DNA of 64,000 nt, taken from positions 40,221 through 104,220 of the forward strand of contig JAVXUO010000015.1 in assembly GCA_033065855.1 (NCBI GenBank), written 5' to 3'. The translations under genes were made by a program, and so were the position numbers. The notes under the pieces were generated by a model, which did no database searches, had not been told where the DNA came from, and saw only the letters and a program-made list of their open reading frames with translations. Positions 11,996 to 23,484 of this stretch are shown here, piece by piece. The stretch's first letter is position 1, and each line of letters starts with the position of its first letter. The DNA is from Escallonia rubra (Eukaryota > Streptophyta > Magnoliopsida > Escalloniales > Escalloniaceae).

Positions 11996-13278
11996 AGATC
12001 GGTGGGTTACGGATCCAGGCTGGGACGCCAAGAGTAAGAGCGGGGCCGAGAACAGACAGAACAGAGATCCGACGCACACGGGGGGTCGGTGGCACACGAC
12101 ACCATCCGACACATGAATGAGGTCGAGCACCCGGATCTGGAGGAGGATGAGATCGTAGCACTGACATATAATCAGACGCACGGGTGGAAGAAGGACAAGG
12201 ATGAGGCGCACCGGGCGGGTGACTATGTTTCAGATATTACCTAGCGGATCGATGTAAGTCAATTTGTTTAAGTTGTTAATTTTTTGTCTTTCTATTCAAT
12301 GTTTGTTGCTTTAATTAATGCACTAACATATCTTTAAATCACAGTTCCTACAGGCCTCGTATGAACAACTTAGGGGGTTCGAGCAGCACTCTGGATAGCC
12401 ATCAGCGTTCACTAGTACGGGTGCAAGTACTGGGGCTTTGAAGCGAGTACTGGATACACTGGAGGTCGCTAATCGGCCGAAAGGCCGCATACGTGGCCTG
12501 CCTAGCACGACTGCACGTGCGATGATAGGATCGTCCCCACCCCCCGTTGCCCCTCCACAGACATCGGCTCCTCCGCGTCCATTGGCCGAGGAAGAGATCC
12601 AGCGCATTGCTACGGTGGTGTTGAGGATGATCAGGGAGCAGTCAGCAGGGCACCCCAGCTGGACATGCCGAGCCGGCCCCGGATCAGCATGATCCAGATC
12701 CGGGACTAGGCAACCCCTGATGAGCCGCTTCTCATGCCCTGTCCCGGCTTGTCCCCCCTGCCCAGCTTGTACTCTTCTCCCCTCCCCTAACCGGCTGTAA
12801 CCGGTTCCCGGCTTGTACATTTTATTTTTTATTATAATAAATATTTTTTAAAGTTGATTATATATAGTTGTTTGTGTCTTGGGGATTGTGCATTGTTGTT
12901 GAGGATTTAATTTTTTATTACAGGTTTGGGCATTAGAAAAAAAAATTTAACTTTTAGCGACGGATTAATTCTGTCGCTAAAAGTGTACTTAATTCTAAGA
13001 TTTTAGCGATGAAATATTCCGTCGTTAAAAATCTCATTTAGCGACGGAATATCCTGTCGCTAAAAATTATATTCCGTCGCTAAATATTTAGCGATTAAAT
13101 TAATTTCACAAAAAAAAAATTAAATACGTAAAATAGCAGAAAATACAATATTAGACGACGGATTTTAAAATTCCGTCGCAAAACTTTTAGTTACACGCTT
13201 TTATACGAGGGACTTTTAGCGACGGCAATTCCGCCGCTGAAACTTTTAGCGACGGATTTTCCCGTCGCCAAGAGAGTG

Positions 13279-14518
13279 AATTAGTATATTAAAAGGTGAA
13301 ATACCATCAACACATTAATCTTACACTTAAAAACAAGAGTAATTTCTTCTTTTTTTCTTCACTCTACATGATGAACATCATTTTTCACATATTTTCAAAA
13401 GGTAAATGCGAATATATGTTAGCCTTAGGCAAGTTGCCTAAGGATAGTGACCAAAATTACGTAGATTTGAGATGCTTTAGTTGGTGCTTTAATTAAAATC
13501 CTTATGTATTCCCTACCGGTTCAAGTCCTTAGATTATTTTATTCTCACACACCGCAACTCTCCATCGTCGGTCTCCACTCTCCATCTCTGCCTCCCTTTC
13601 CAAGTTTCCGACAATGCAAATGAATCCCAAACAAATGATTGTATCGCTTTTTGGTAATTAACAAACTTATTGTATATGTTCAAAAAAGACCAAAATAATG
13701 TAATGATTTATACTCAGATGACAATGTCTTCCACCACTACCAATCATGACCGCCACCACCACCAACGAGCCCACCACCTTCCTCCTATAGACGAGTCAAC
13801 CACCATCATCGCCATCGATTCCAGATCGAAGCCCTACTCTAAAGCTGCACACCATCTTCATCATCAATTTATCACAAGCGAAACCTAATTCGAACTAAAT
13901 CCACCAAGATGGAACGAGCACAAAGCTCAAATCTGCGCCAATGATTGTCAATGATCCAGCATGTTGTCCACTGTGGTAATCAGAGTCGACAGTCATTAGT
14001 GTAGGCAGGGACTGGTACGGTGGGCTTGTCGATGGTGGTGGATCGATGGCTGGTGCAGTTGATGTCGAAACGTTGCGGGGTTGTACGATGGGATTTGTGG
14101 CTGCTGGTTGCGGGTCAGTTTTGTGGTGGTGGCTGTGTGGTTATGTGTGGCCCTGTGGCTGTATGTGGCAGTGTGAGCTCTGTTTTCCATGTGGTTGTGT
14201 GTGGTGTAGACGATGGAAATGGAGCCAACGATGAGGCAGAGTTTGATACGTGAGTGAGAGAAAGGATTGGAGGAGGAAAAGTGGTGGCTATTGTGGTGGT
14301 GTGTGATGTGGACGGTGGAAATGGAAGATCACTGCCGGCGGAGGCTGTCCGGTGATGGAGGCTGACAATGAGGTAGAGTCTGATAGGGAATATGTGAGAA
14401 AGACAGAATGAGTTTATCAGGGTTAGAAGGGAGTGTAAAAGAACAAAATAATAGAATTAGGCATATTCTATCAAAACTAAGTAGTTTTGTTGTTCGCTAA
14501 CCTTAAGCGACTTGAAGC
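13279..14518. other. Intergenic, no gene recognised
   Basis: A small palindrome, CCTTAGGCA with TGCCTAAGG (about 13423-13443), lies near the start. CAC/ACC-rich sequence fills 13730-13870 and GTG/GGT-rich sequence 14000-14360. The open frames in these two parts are consequences of the simple composition. Confidence 0.4.
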
Positions 14519-15065
14519 TAGGGTTGAGCAGGGTTTGGTCGGTTTAGTTTCGAGGCTAAATACCAAACCGAACCGACCAACCTCAGTTTAGGAAGAAAAA
14601 AAAAAAAAGGAATCATGGTTGAACGGTTCGGTTTCTGCCGGTCAAAGGAATTGAACGGATCGGTTTCTGCGATTTAATCGGTTTGGGTCAAACTCAATTA
14701 CGGCAAATTTATGCCCAAAAATTAAGCTCCACAATGCTAATAAGGTAAAAAAAAACAAATGAACTTTTTATCATATCTGATAACACTTAGTGAGATGTGG
14801 GCGGTGGGTGAAAACGGTCAAGGAATTTAGGGTTACTCCCATTTATATGAGTGGTTAGATAACTGGGGTTAATAAAAGATAACTGGGGTTAGGTAAAAGT
14901 ATGAATATTTTATATTATATTCGGTCAATTTTGTTTAACCGAATGAATGGTTTTGGAAAAAAAAAATCAAACACATTGCTTTTTAGATCGGTTTGGAGTT
15001 AGACGGATTGGGCGGTTCGATTTTCACGGTTGGATCGGTTTCAACGATTTAAATGCTCACCCCTA
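14519..15065. mobile_element. hAT-like miniature element
   Basis: The termini are TAGGGTTGAGCA (14519-14530) and TGCTCACCCCTA (15054-15065), complementary at 11 of 12 positions and of the TAGGGGTG type common in plant hAT elements. The flanking 8-mers, CTTGAAGC and CCTAAGGC, agree at 5 of 8 positions and differ only by transitions, as expected for an aged 8-bp target duplication. Subterminal GGTTCGGTT/TCGGTTT words are repeated in both halves. The element is 547 bp and has no coding capacity. Confidence 0.65.
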
Positions 15066-15167
15066 CCTAAGGCTAGAAACATATTCATTTTTTCCTTTAA
15101 TAATGACATATTCTGTTAAGACAATACTAACTTCCCTAAAACCTGATAAACAGCAATTTTTTATATT

Positions 15168-15176
15168 TACAAAGAA
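15168..15176. repeat. MULE-1 target-site duplication, left copy
   Basis: TACAAAGAA is repeated exactly at 27145-27153, on the far side of MULE-1. A 9-bp duplication is the hallmark of Mutator-type insertion. Confidence 0.97.
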
Positions 15177-17160
15177 GGGCCCCGATCAGGGTCTACCAGT
15201 GGATAATATCCACCGGACCGCAACTCCTATGTGCGGTTTGCATGATTGATTTTTTTTTACACCCACCCACCATGCGGTCCCCCTTCCTGCCTGCCACGTG
15301 GTAGCCGGCGCCCTCCAGTCCCCCTTCCTGCCTGTCACGTGGCAGGGGGTCCCCCACTCCCCCTTCCTGACTGCCACGTGGCCCCCCTGCCCAACCCGCA
15401 ACACAAAGTGTTGCGGTCCCCCCCAAATCCGCAACACCTTGTTGCGGTCCCCCCCCCATTTTGCGGCCCCCCTGCCACGTGCCCGGTTCCCCGTCCTTTT
15501 TCCGACCTTTCTCTGCTTTCTTTCGTCTCTCTCCCTCATTTTTTTCTCTTTATAAACCCTTCTCCCCGAACCCTTTCTTTCAGTCCCCATCATCTTTACC
15601 AACACACACTTCATACTCCATATCTCACTTACAAAAAAATTTACGCTAGAAGATCGGTGAATTTTTCTTGAGCAATATATCACGTTAAAACAAGTAAGTA
15701 TTTTGAATTTTCTTATAATTCAATGTTAATTTCAAATTGTTCTTACCAATGATTTGTTTAAATTGTGTTTAGCTTAAATTGTTCTTACCATAGTCTAAAA
15801 TTCGTGTATTTTGAGAGTTTGAAATTAGGGATTGAACTAGCGTTTATTAGCGAATATTCATTCGAAGTAAAAAAATAGTCATTTTTTAGGGCGTCAAAAT
15901 TTGGATTTTTCACGAATTTATAAAAAATAGCTAGAGCTAGATTTTGCCAAAGTACAAAAAAGAGACCCTAGCTAATTTCAAAAGATGTATATCAGGAAAA
16001 ACTTTCAAATTTTTCCCTGGACTGGAAAGGGCTCAACTGATACGGGAAACCTTGTAACTTCGCAGTGTAATTTAAAATATCAAACTAGCGCGATTTTGCT
16101 CGAAAATTTTATGAGAACCCTAGGATGTTGGGAAGTTCGGTTTCCCCGGAATTTGCCCCATTCCGATGTTGTTAGCTATTTTTTTGGCCGAACAGGCTTT
16201 TAAGCGCTCGATCCGGACACCGGTTCGGAAATTTTTGGCGAAACTTTTTAGATCAAGAATGAATTCATGAAGCTTAAAATAGCATTTCAAAGCACTTTTG
16301 AGATTTTCCGATGCCAGGGGGCATTTCGGTAATTTGCCACCCCGAGAGGGGTATTTTGCTAATTCTACACTGTTAAGTTTACAACGACTATAATTTCTAG
16401 AAAGTTAAGTCAAACACCTGAAAGTTTCGCGAAAATATAGCATGACAAAGTTGCACGACAATATAGCATGATATTGAACCCCCGGGGGCGTTTCGGTAAT
16501 TTGCCGCCCATCGGGGGCATTTCGGTAATTTTCCTGTCAAAATTTTCCGAAGGGCCTTTAGTTCGGGAATGGGTGTAAGACACCTGAAAAGTTATTTTAA
16601 AGTTGTTCTGAGATGTTTCCATAGGCTGGAAAGGGGTCAACTGATACGGGGAACCTTGTAACTTTGCAATGTAATTTAAAATATCAAGCTAGCGCGATTT
16701 TGCGCGAAACTTTTATGAGAACCCTAGGATGTTGGGAAGTTCCGTTTCCTCAGAACTTGTGCCATTCAGATGTCGTTAGCTAATTTTTTGGCCGAACGGG
16801 GTTTTAAGCGCTCGATCCATACACCGGTTCGGAATTTTTGGGCGAAAAATCCCAAAAAATACTTTTTAGATCAAGAATGAATTCAGGAAGCTTAAAATAG
16901 CATTTCAAAGAACTTTTGAGATTTTCCGATGCCAGGGGGCATTTCGGTTATTTGCCACCCCGATAGGGGTGTTTTGGTAATTCTACAATGTTAAGTTTTC
17001 CAAATGACTTTTTTGTCCAGAAACCTAAGTAAAACACCTGAAAGGCTGTTTTGAAGCTGATTTGGGGTTCGGAGTGGGTGATAATGAACCCCCGGGGGCA
17101 TTTCGGTTATTTGCCTCTCATCAGGGGTATTTTGGTAATTTTCCTGTCAAAAGTTTCCAC
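15177..17160. repeat. MULE-1 left terminal inverted repeat
   Basis: The outer part (15177-15700) is C-rich and has several CCACGTGG-type E-box palindromes within GCCACGTGG words, the paired words ATCCGCAACACC/TTGTTGCGG, a TATA box and a splice donor. The inner part consists of two roughly 600-base direct repeats: the segment beginning ACTGGAAAGGGCTCAACTG at 16020 recurs as GCTGGAAAGGGGTCAACTG at 16623. Its features reappear inverted in the right end. Confidence 0.9.
15551..15556 (+). promoter_or_regulatory. TATA box in the left inverted repeat (transposase promoter)
   Basis: TATAAA follows a TTTTTCTCTT tract. About 140 bases downstream is the donor GTAAGT at 15694, and the matching acceptor TTTTTTAG ends at 17240, 14 bases before the transposase ATG. 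The transposase is therefore probably transcribed from within the terminal repeat with a 1.5-kb leader intron. Confidence 0.65.
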
Positions 17161-17254
17161 ACAACTGTAGGAAATAATTTTTATACATATTTTATTTAAT
17201 TCTATGACTTGTTGAGAATGATATAATTTTTATTTTTTAGATTTCAGTATAAAT

Positions 17255-19543
17255 ATGGATGCAACTGGAGGAAATATTTTTTGTGAAGATTCTGATCCAC
17301 CTTACTTGGGTCAAGTTTATCAAACACTGGACGAAGTTGAAGCATACTATAGAGCATATTCGAAAACGATAGGTTTCGGTATTAGAATTAAGACGACTAG
17401 AAAATGGGCCAATACAGATCAAATTTGTGGAAGACTATTTGAGTGCCATAGAGGAGCCCTGCATGTACCCCCGGTTGTTCGGATCAGTGACGAAGGGCCA
17501 TCAAGACAAAGAAGACGGGACACATTTCCGGGTACCGGCTACAAGGCCCATGTGTATGCAGTACACCGGAAAAGTGAAAACCATTGGGTTGTGACGGGAG
17601 TGGAGTTGAGCCATAACCATCAGTTGATGACCCCTAGTAAGATTGGTCAAATTCATCAGCACCGAGAAATAAGCGCGGCACACAGAGAACTGATATTTAC
17701 AATGGCCGAGGCTAAAGTTCAACCTTCTAAAATGATGGGGGTTTTCTCAAGCTGGGCTGGGGGGGTTGACAAGTTGAGCTTCAACGAAGTAGACCTCCGA
17801 AATGAACTTCGTGCTCAGAGGAGAGAGTCTTCCTGTAGGAGTGATTCTCAAGCTACACTTGATATCTTCAGGCGCCTTCAGAGTGAGAATTCTGGCTTTT
17901 TCTATAGTCTCCAACTGGATGACGAGAACCGCATTACTAATATATTTTGGTCGGATGCCCGTTCTAGAGCTGCTTACCAAAATTTTGGCGATGTTGTGAC
18001 GTTTGACACCACATACCGCACAAATAAGTACTCTATGCCTTTTGCGCCGTTCACCGGGGTGAACCACCACTATCAGTCAATCTTGTTTGACTTTGCCCTG
18101 CTTAGGGATGAGACGGAGGAGTCATTTACGTGGTTATTTGAAACGTGGCTTGAAGCAATGTATCATATTCCTCCAAAGACCATCACCGACCAAGATCTGG
18201 CAATGAAAAATGCAATTGCTAAGGTCCTTCCAGATACTCACCACGGCCTGTGCACATGGCACATAAGCAACAAATATCCCGAACGGCTTCACAATGTATA
18301 TGCAAACCATCCGACATTTAAGAGTGACTTTAATACATGTGTGAAGAAATCGTTGACGGTAGACGTGTTCGAGGAGAGGTGGGCCAAGTTAATGGATGAC
18401 TGCTATTTGCACAGTCATGAATGGCTGCAAGCGTTGTATGAGATCAGGACACAGTGGATCGGTGCCTACACCAAAAAGTTTTTTACAGCCGGAATGACTA
18501 CGACCTCGAGAAGCGAAGGTATGAATTCATTCTTTGATGGGTACGTACGCTCTTCTTCAAGTATAAGAGATTTCGTACTAGAGATGCAGAAAGCCCTTGA
18601 CAGGCAATTCCACCTTGAGAGAGAAGCCGACGCGGCTACAGTTTACAGAGAAAGACAAATATTAGTTTTTTCACCTTTGGAGGCTCATGCGGCTCAAGTC
18701 TATACCAAGAAAATGTTTAGACAGTTTCAGGATGAACTACTAAAGTCGAATCAATATAGCATGACAAAGTTGCGCGAGCTATGCAACAGATATCTCAAGG
18801 TTTATGCTTTGACAAATGTGACGAATTTTGCCAATCCGTGCTCTTCGTCGGCTCCGAAGAACAGAAGACATTTTACCGTAGCAGTGTGTATGGAGACCGG
18901 GGGTGTTAGTTGCAACTGTCAACTGTTTGAGCATAAAGGTATACTCTGTCGACACGCGTTGAGGTTTTTTAGCGCCAAGAATGCTCGTGAAATCCCTCCA
19001 GAGTATATCTTGGATCGGTGGACGAAGGAAGCCAATAGAGTCCACGGTCACATTCCTTACGTGCCCAATGTTTCAGTCGATTTCGAGCAATCTGAGACGC
19101 TGCTATATAATCACCTTTGTGACATCATGCATGGTTTATCAATGGATGCAGCGTCAACATTTGATGGGTACATGTATCAAGTTGAAGCAGCCGCACGGGA
19201 TAAGGCTAAGCATGCACAATTTAGGATGGCATTACCAGAAAGCCGGGACCCTCGGACGACTCCAGCCGGTAGATTCAATCGAGCTTCACAGCCAGTCATT
19301 TACAGCACTAGCCTGCAAGGTGAGGACGACGACATTTTTGATCCAATTATTTTTCAAACAAAAGGGCGAAAACGAGCAATACGTATGAAGAATCCGATTG
19401 AAGAAGCAACGGGTCAAAAAAAATTGCGAAAGTGTGCGTTGTGTAATAAGATGACTGACCATGACAAGAGAAATCATTATAAAGTGTTAGGTATCGAACC
19501 TGGCAGTGTGGTCGAGGAGGACGATGATGAGGAAGAGTGTTAG
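17255..19543 (+). CDS. FAR1/FRS-type MULE transposase, intact
   Basis: A single 762-residue frame. Residues about 27-125 form a FAR1-type DNA-binding region (GFGIRIKTTRK, C58 and C64, HNHQL at 120-124). The MULE transposase core follows at about 245-340 with VVTFDTTYRTNKY (D251), TITDQDLAMKNA (D312/D314) and LCTWHI; E421 in SRSEGMNSFF completes the likely DDE triad. A SWIM zinc finger lies at 553-567 (CNCQLFEHKGILCRHAL). The tail has a further Cys/His cluster (CALCNKMTDHDKRNH) and ends in an acidic run. This is the FAR1/Jittery-like lineage from which the FHY3/FAR1 transcription factors were domesticated. The enzyme would cut and join the element's ends in the nucleus. The start is the first ATG after a leader-intron acceptor. 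Absence of lesions suggests it may still be functional. Confidence 0.92.
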   Translation: MDATGGNIFCEDSDPPYLGQVYQTLDEVEAYYRAYSKTIGFGIRIKTTRKWANTDQICGRLFECHRGALHVPPVVRISDEGPSRQRRRDTFPGTGYKAHVYAVHRKSENHWVVTGVELSHNHQLMTPSKIGQIHQHREISAAHRELIFTMAEAKVQPSKMMGVFSSWAGGVDKLSFNEVDLRNELRAQRRESSCRSDSQATLDIFRRLQSENSGFFYSLQLDDENRITNIFWSDARSRAAYQNFGDVVTFDTTYRTNKYSMPFAPFTGVNHHYQSILFDFALLRDETEESFTWLFETWLEAMYHIPPKTITDQDLAMKNAIAKVLPDTHHGLCTWHISNKYPERLHNVYANHPTFKSDFNTCVKKSLTVDVFEERWAKLMDDCYLHSHEWLQALYEIRTQWIGAYTKKFFTAGMTTTSRSEGMNSFFDGYVRSSSSIRDFVLEMQKALDRQFHLEREADAATVYRERQILVFSPLEAHAAQVYTKKMFRQFQDELLKSNQYSMTKLRELCNRYLKVYALTNVTNFANPCSSSAPKNRRHFTVAVCMETGGVSCNCQLFEHKGILCRHALRFFSAKNAREIPPEYILDRWTKEANRVHGHIPYVPNVSVDFEQSETLLYNHLCDIMHGLSMDAASTFDGYMYQVEAAARDKAKHAQFRMALPESRDPRTTPAGRFNRASQPVIYSTSLQGEDDDIFDPIIFQTKGRKRAIRMKNPIEEATGQKKLRKCALCNKMTDHDKRNHYKVLGIEPGSVVEEDDDEEEC

Positions 19544-19639
19544 GATTAATGTTTCAGTTGTATAAATTGAACTTTTATAATGTTTATATTTGTGATTTGG
19601 TTTGTGAAATCTTTAATTTGTGATTTGGTTTGTGGATCA

Positions 19640-20765
19640 TTGATATTTTTGGAAGGGCCTATTCGGGCACAATTTAGGGCCCAATGTTTAGCTTGCGCAA
19701 AAAGTTGTAATTTTTTTGTCAATTTTTTTTCGCTCATTGCACCTCATGCACGCTAGTTAGCCCATTTCTATGAATTTCGGCGAAAAACGAGACAAATTAT
19801 TTTTTGGATTTTCCTACGACGCCCCTATTCGCGCACACTTTAGGGCCCAATTCTAGCTTGCGAAAAAAGTTATAATTTTTTTTGTCACTTTTTTTTTCGC
19901 TCATTGCACCTCAGGCACGCTAGTTAGCCCATTTCTATGAATTTCGGCAAAAAACGAGACAAATTATTTTTTGGATTTTCCTACGATGCCCCTATTTGCG
20001 CACACTTTAGGGCCCAATTCTTAGCTTGTGAAAAAAGTTGTAATTTTTTTGTCACTTTTTTTTCGCTCATTGCACCTCAAGCAAGCTAGTTAGCCCATTT
20101 CTATGAATTTCGGCAAAAAACGAGACAAATTATTTTTTGGGTTTTCCTACGACGCCCCTATTTGCGCACACTTTAGGGCCCAATTCTTAGCTTGCGAAAA
20201 ATGTTGTAATTTTTTTGTCAGTTTTTTCCCGCTCAAAGCACCTCATGCACGCTACTTAGCCCATTTCTATGAATTTCAGCAAAAAACGAGACAAATTATT
20301 TTTTGGGTTTTCCTACGACGCCCTTATTCGCGCACACTTTAGGGCCCAATTCTTAGCTTGCGAAAAATGTTGTAATTTTTTTTTGTCAATTTTTTCCCGC
20401 TCAAAGCACCTCATGCACGCTACTTAGCCCATTTCTATGAATTTCGGCGAAAAACGAGACAAATTATTTTTTGGGTTTTCCTACGAAGGGCCTTTTCGGG
20501 CACACTTTAGCGCCCAATGCTTAGCTTGCGAAAAATGTTGTAATTTTTTTGTCAGTTTTTTCCCGCTCAAAGCACCTCATGCACGCTACTTAGCCCATTT
20601 CTATGAATTTCGGCAAAAAACGAGACACGTAATTTTTTCGAATGCGTCATATGAAAGGTATATTCGCGCACATTTTAGCGCCAAATTCATAGCATGCGAA
20701 AAATTATGTACATTTCTTTTTTGTGCAGTTTTTTGTAACATCATTGCACCTTAGCCACGCTAGTC
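19640..20765. repeat. 167-bp tandem array between the two MULE-1 genes
   Basis: The marker word CATTGCACCTCA/CAAAGCACCTCA recurs at 19735, 19902, 20068, 20234, 20402, 20568 and (diverged) 20742, giving a 166-168-bp period with a last step of 174. Each unit contains ATGAATTTCGGCAAAAAACG, TTTTCCTACGA and TTTAGGGCCCAAT. The array lies exactly between the convergent 3' ends of the transposase and the protease gene and runs into the latter's stop codon at 20760. Confidence 0.95.
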
Positions 20766-23484
20766 AGGATAATGGTAATGAAGGCGTCTAGCTTCATTCT
20801 TTTTCAGCTCCCAGGCTATCCTATACCTAAACGTCAAGGCATCCTTCCTAGTCCACGATGAGTGTTTGAGCACTTCCGAGCAAGCATTGTAGTCCATGTA
20901 CTTGAGGACATAAATCCCGCAATCGTGACCGTTATATTGCTTTGGTCGGTCCTTTATCATCACGACCGTCCAAGGCTCCCCAGGTGGCCGTTCGCACTAT
21001 AGCGAGAGGACAGTAGTCTCCATCCAACAATAAAAACGAGAATCAAGCCTACGTAACACGAAGAATATACTATGAGCCAAGGTCGAAAAATAAAAACTAA
21101 CCACTAAAGTGATGTACTCGCTGTACATCTGTGCCAGCAGCTGTCCAGGATCGTCCTCCCTTAGGCTATCGTATATGTGAACCGTTCTGTTCGCTGGATG
21201 GAGAACTAATATGAACAAGTGGTTTGCATGATGACAAGGTATCATGATAAGGTTCGCATCAGTATCGTGACATTGATAGTTTGCGTTCATCATGCCTAAC
21301 ACGTTTCCACCTGGTTAATTCCACAAAATGAGTGGGATACATGTTAAGCTTCAAATATTCAGAACGGTTAAAATGTTGCTCTCTAATCCGGAGCAGATCT
21401 ATGTAAGCGTTCATGACAAAATTTGAAATATCTGTCTCCGGTGCCAACATTCTGATATCCTCATGACCTAGGAATGTCGCAAGAGGAAAGTATGTTGAAT
21501 CGACAGACTCATGCCCGAAGTAGTGCCGGTCGATCCAACCCATCTTGTCCGGCCTCAATGGCTTCGTCGCTTGTCCTTTGTCCGACCGGATGCTTGGGCG
21601 CGAGGCCTGGATTCCTACTTGGGGAACCTGACTCTAGCGCTGAGAGTCGTACGCGTCAGGAGGCAAGCGAGTATACGGCTCCCAGAATTCATAGCTCTGC
21701 GGCGAAGACGTGTCAGAAGGCAAGCGACTAGACGGCTCCCCCAGGCCCTGACTCTGGGGCTGAGAGTTGTACGCGTCAGGCGCTGAGCGACTAGACGGCT
21801 CCCCTGGGTAACCCCGGTACGCAACACTGAAGTTGTGAAGATCAGTCTTGTACCTCTCAATGGACCTCTTGAGACTGACGGGAGCCTGCGCGACAAACCA
21901 GTCAAACGACTCCAGCTGCTTGAACACCTCAGTGCCCTGGTCAACCTAAAAAACATGCATAAACAAAATCACCGTCATCATTTCAAGCATTGTCGATAAG
22001 GTACGTAAATAAATATTGAAACAACACGAGGGTGACTTACAATGTTCAATGCCCAGAACTAGTCATAGAAATCACGTGGCGCATACGATGTCTTCGTCGG
22101 CTGGGAAGGGCGATTCACCCTCGTGCGCGTCACCTTGAGAAACCATTGCAGGTACTCCTCAAGACTGGTGCCGTCGTGCTTGAGCGATACAAGGCTACCA
22201 TACGTTTCTTGCCAAGTATTCCACTGTTCCACCTCGTCGCTCAATAAATTCAAGGCATCAGGCACCTCGAATTTCGGCCATCGAACACTCATGTATGGCC
22301 GCATGTCTACAGGGGGTTTTGGTATCCCTTGTAGACAGCCAGCTTGCTTCATGGCTCGATCGGGCATGTGAAACTCACATACTTCGAAGTGAATAAGCGA
22401 CACCTGAACCAAACCTGCCAGCACGTACGATACCGGAAGTATCCAACAATACTCATCTAACCGATGCATCACCTTGTCGTATGGCTGCCACGTCACCTGG
22501 GGTGCATCCAGCATATCTAGTTCCCCCCGATAGAACTGTAGATGGTGGTGAGGGTTTACCCGTCTCTTCCGGTTGGTCTCCGGCCCCCAGGCCCACACCC
22601 TAGGCCACTCTGCATCGGAATATTCCCGCGGTTGTGGACGTCCCGTGGGTAGCCTCTCGTAAGACCAAACCTGTGAATGCAAACATTATATGGAATTAGT
22701 AAATAATCACGAATACTTTGACACGTCAAAACAAGAATATAAATGCTCATACCTGTAATAGAGTCAGGCAGGCGGCAATAGACTTGGCATCCAATCTCGT
22801 AGCCTTATGCAGTGCTCGATATAGGTGCGCAAGAACAGCTGAACCCCACGAATACGAGTATACCTCCTCAAGATCCTCCAAGAACACCATATACTTTGGA
22901 TGCATGGTGTTTTTCGAATGCGTCGGAAGTAATATGGCTCCAATAATATACAGAAGGAATGCCTTCGTATACGTCACGAAATCATGAGGAGTGTATTCAT
23001 CCGGTAGCACGCCGTACTGTTCTCTCAGCCATTTAAGTTTTATGCCATTAGACGTAAGAGCTTCCCTCGGGATTCCCGGGAAATACTGCCTAGCCATCTT
23101 CGATATGGATGCAGACGTTTTGCTCCAAGTAATGGGTTTGCCGTGACATGGGATTCCAAGTATAATTCCGACGTCCTCTAATGTAATAGTCATTTCACCA
23201 AACAGGAAGTAAAATGAGTTCGTCTCGCCCCTCCATCGTTCAACTAGAGCGGATATAAGGCAATCGTCATGCCGAGACAAAATCCCGGGATCGGTGAACA
23301 TGGTCAAATTTTGACGGTGTAATAGTTGTATTTGTTCCTCGTTCAGTACCCACTCTTCGAGGTGAGTTGTGCTTTGAATTGTTTCCAAAACACCCCTATC
23401 GACACCGTCAAATACGTACCTCGCGACGTGGTCATCGTCATCGTATAGGATTGATGTATCATGAGGTCCGGGGTTGAAATCCAT
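20760..23484 (-). pseudogene. Plant mobile domain (PMD) fused to Ulp1-type C48 protease, lightly damaged
   Basis: Exons read leftwards are 23484-22753, 22670-22041, 21945-21303, 21302-21102 and 20996-20760; introns have GT-AG borders. Exons 1-2 encode a plant mobile domain (TLEDVGIILGIPCHGKPI; EYTPHDFVTYTKAFLLYIIGAI; later SVRWPKFEVPDALNLLSDEVEQWN, split here only for listing). Exon 3 holds a Ser/Pro/Gln-rich linker. Exons 4-5 give the Ulp1/C48 fold with His in HHANHLFILVLH, Asp in VHIYDSL and Cys in QYNGHDCGIYVLKYMDY, so the triad is present. Damage: TAG at 22059-22061, TAG at 21634-21636 and one extra base near 21303. PMD proteins occur in MULEs and as domesticated MAIN-type host genes; Ulp1-like genes are known MULE cargo. 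The role in transposition is unknown. Confidence 0.82.

Larger units (their letters stand above)
5042..12720 (+). pseudogene. CACTA-1 Transposase_24-like gene (plant Ptta/En/Spm second gene), decayed
   Basis: The recognisable exons are 5042-5165, 5256-5457 joined across CACTA-2 to 11999-12253, and 12345-12720, all with GT-AG borders. The first reads ILENQARTKIGFLVKG and ends EEWL; the second begins KGFTFDSPDQQALG; the middle carries the family hallmark SGAENRQNRDPTHTGG; the last carries ASYEQLRGFEQ and RPKGRIRGLPSTTAR. This is the Transposase_24-type protein that accompanies, but is not, the CACTA DDE transposase. The frame is broken by TAG at 5340, single-base losses near 5390 and near 12090, a TAG in the DITxRID segment near 12240 and a shifted C-terminus. 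Some breaks are visible because CACTA-2 keeps the intact codon. Confidence 0.75.
2285..13278 (+). mobile_element. CACTA-1: outer CACTA (En/Spm) element, split by CACTA-2
   Basis: The left end is a canonical CACTACAAGAAAA terminus at 2285, preceded by TAA. Right behind it are many copies of the subterminal word TTTTAGCGACGGA in both orientations. Without the inner element (5458-11995 plus one AGA copy) it is about 4.5 kb. The gene within runs rightwards and continues on the far side of the inner element. The right subterminal repeats (about 12955-13270) stop just before GAGAGTG at 13278; the expected TTTTCTTGTAGTG terminus is not preserved there and the flanking bases AAT do not match the left TAA, so the right boundary is an estimate. 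It encodes only the Transposase_24-like gene and no TnpD-type transposase, hence is non-autonomous. Confidence 0.8.

Noticed and set aside
15186-15683. Open frames over the outer MULE-1 ends (and 26629-27135)
   Set aside because: They are in C-rich terminal inverted repeat sequence containing the promoter; no domain, and mirror copies exist in the other end.
17747-18070. Antisense frames within the MULE-1 transposase
   Set aside because: They are shadows of a strongly conserved coding frame on the other strand and have no motifs of their own.
20997-20999. A third premature stop (TAG) in the PMD-protease gene
   Set aside because: It is better read as the end of an intron acceptor (CTATAG), with donor GTTAGT at 21101; the joined frame LV|CERPPGEPW continues the protease in phase.
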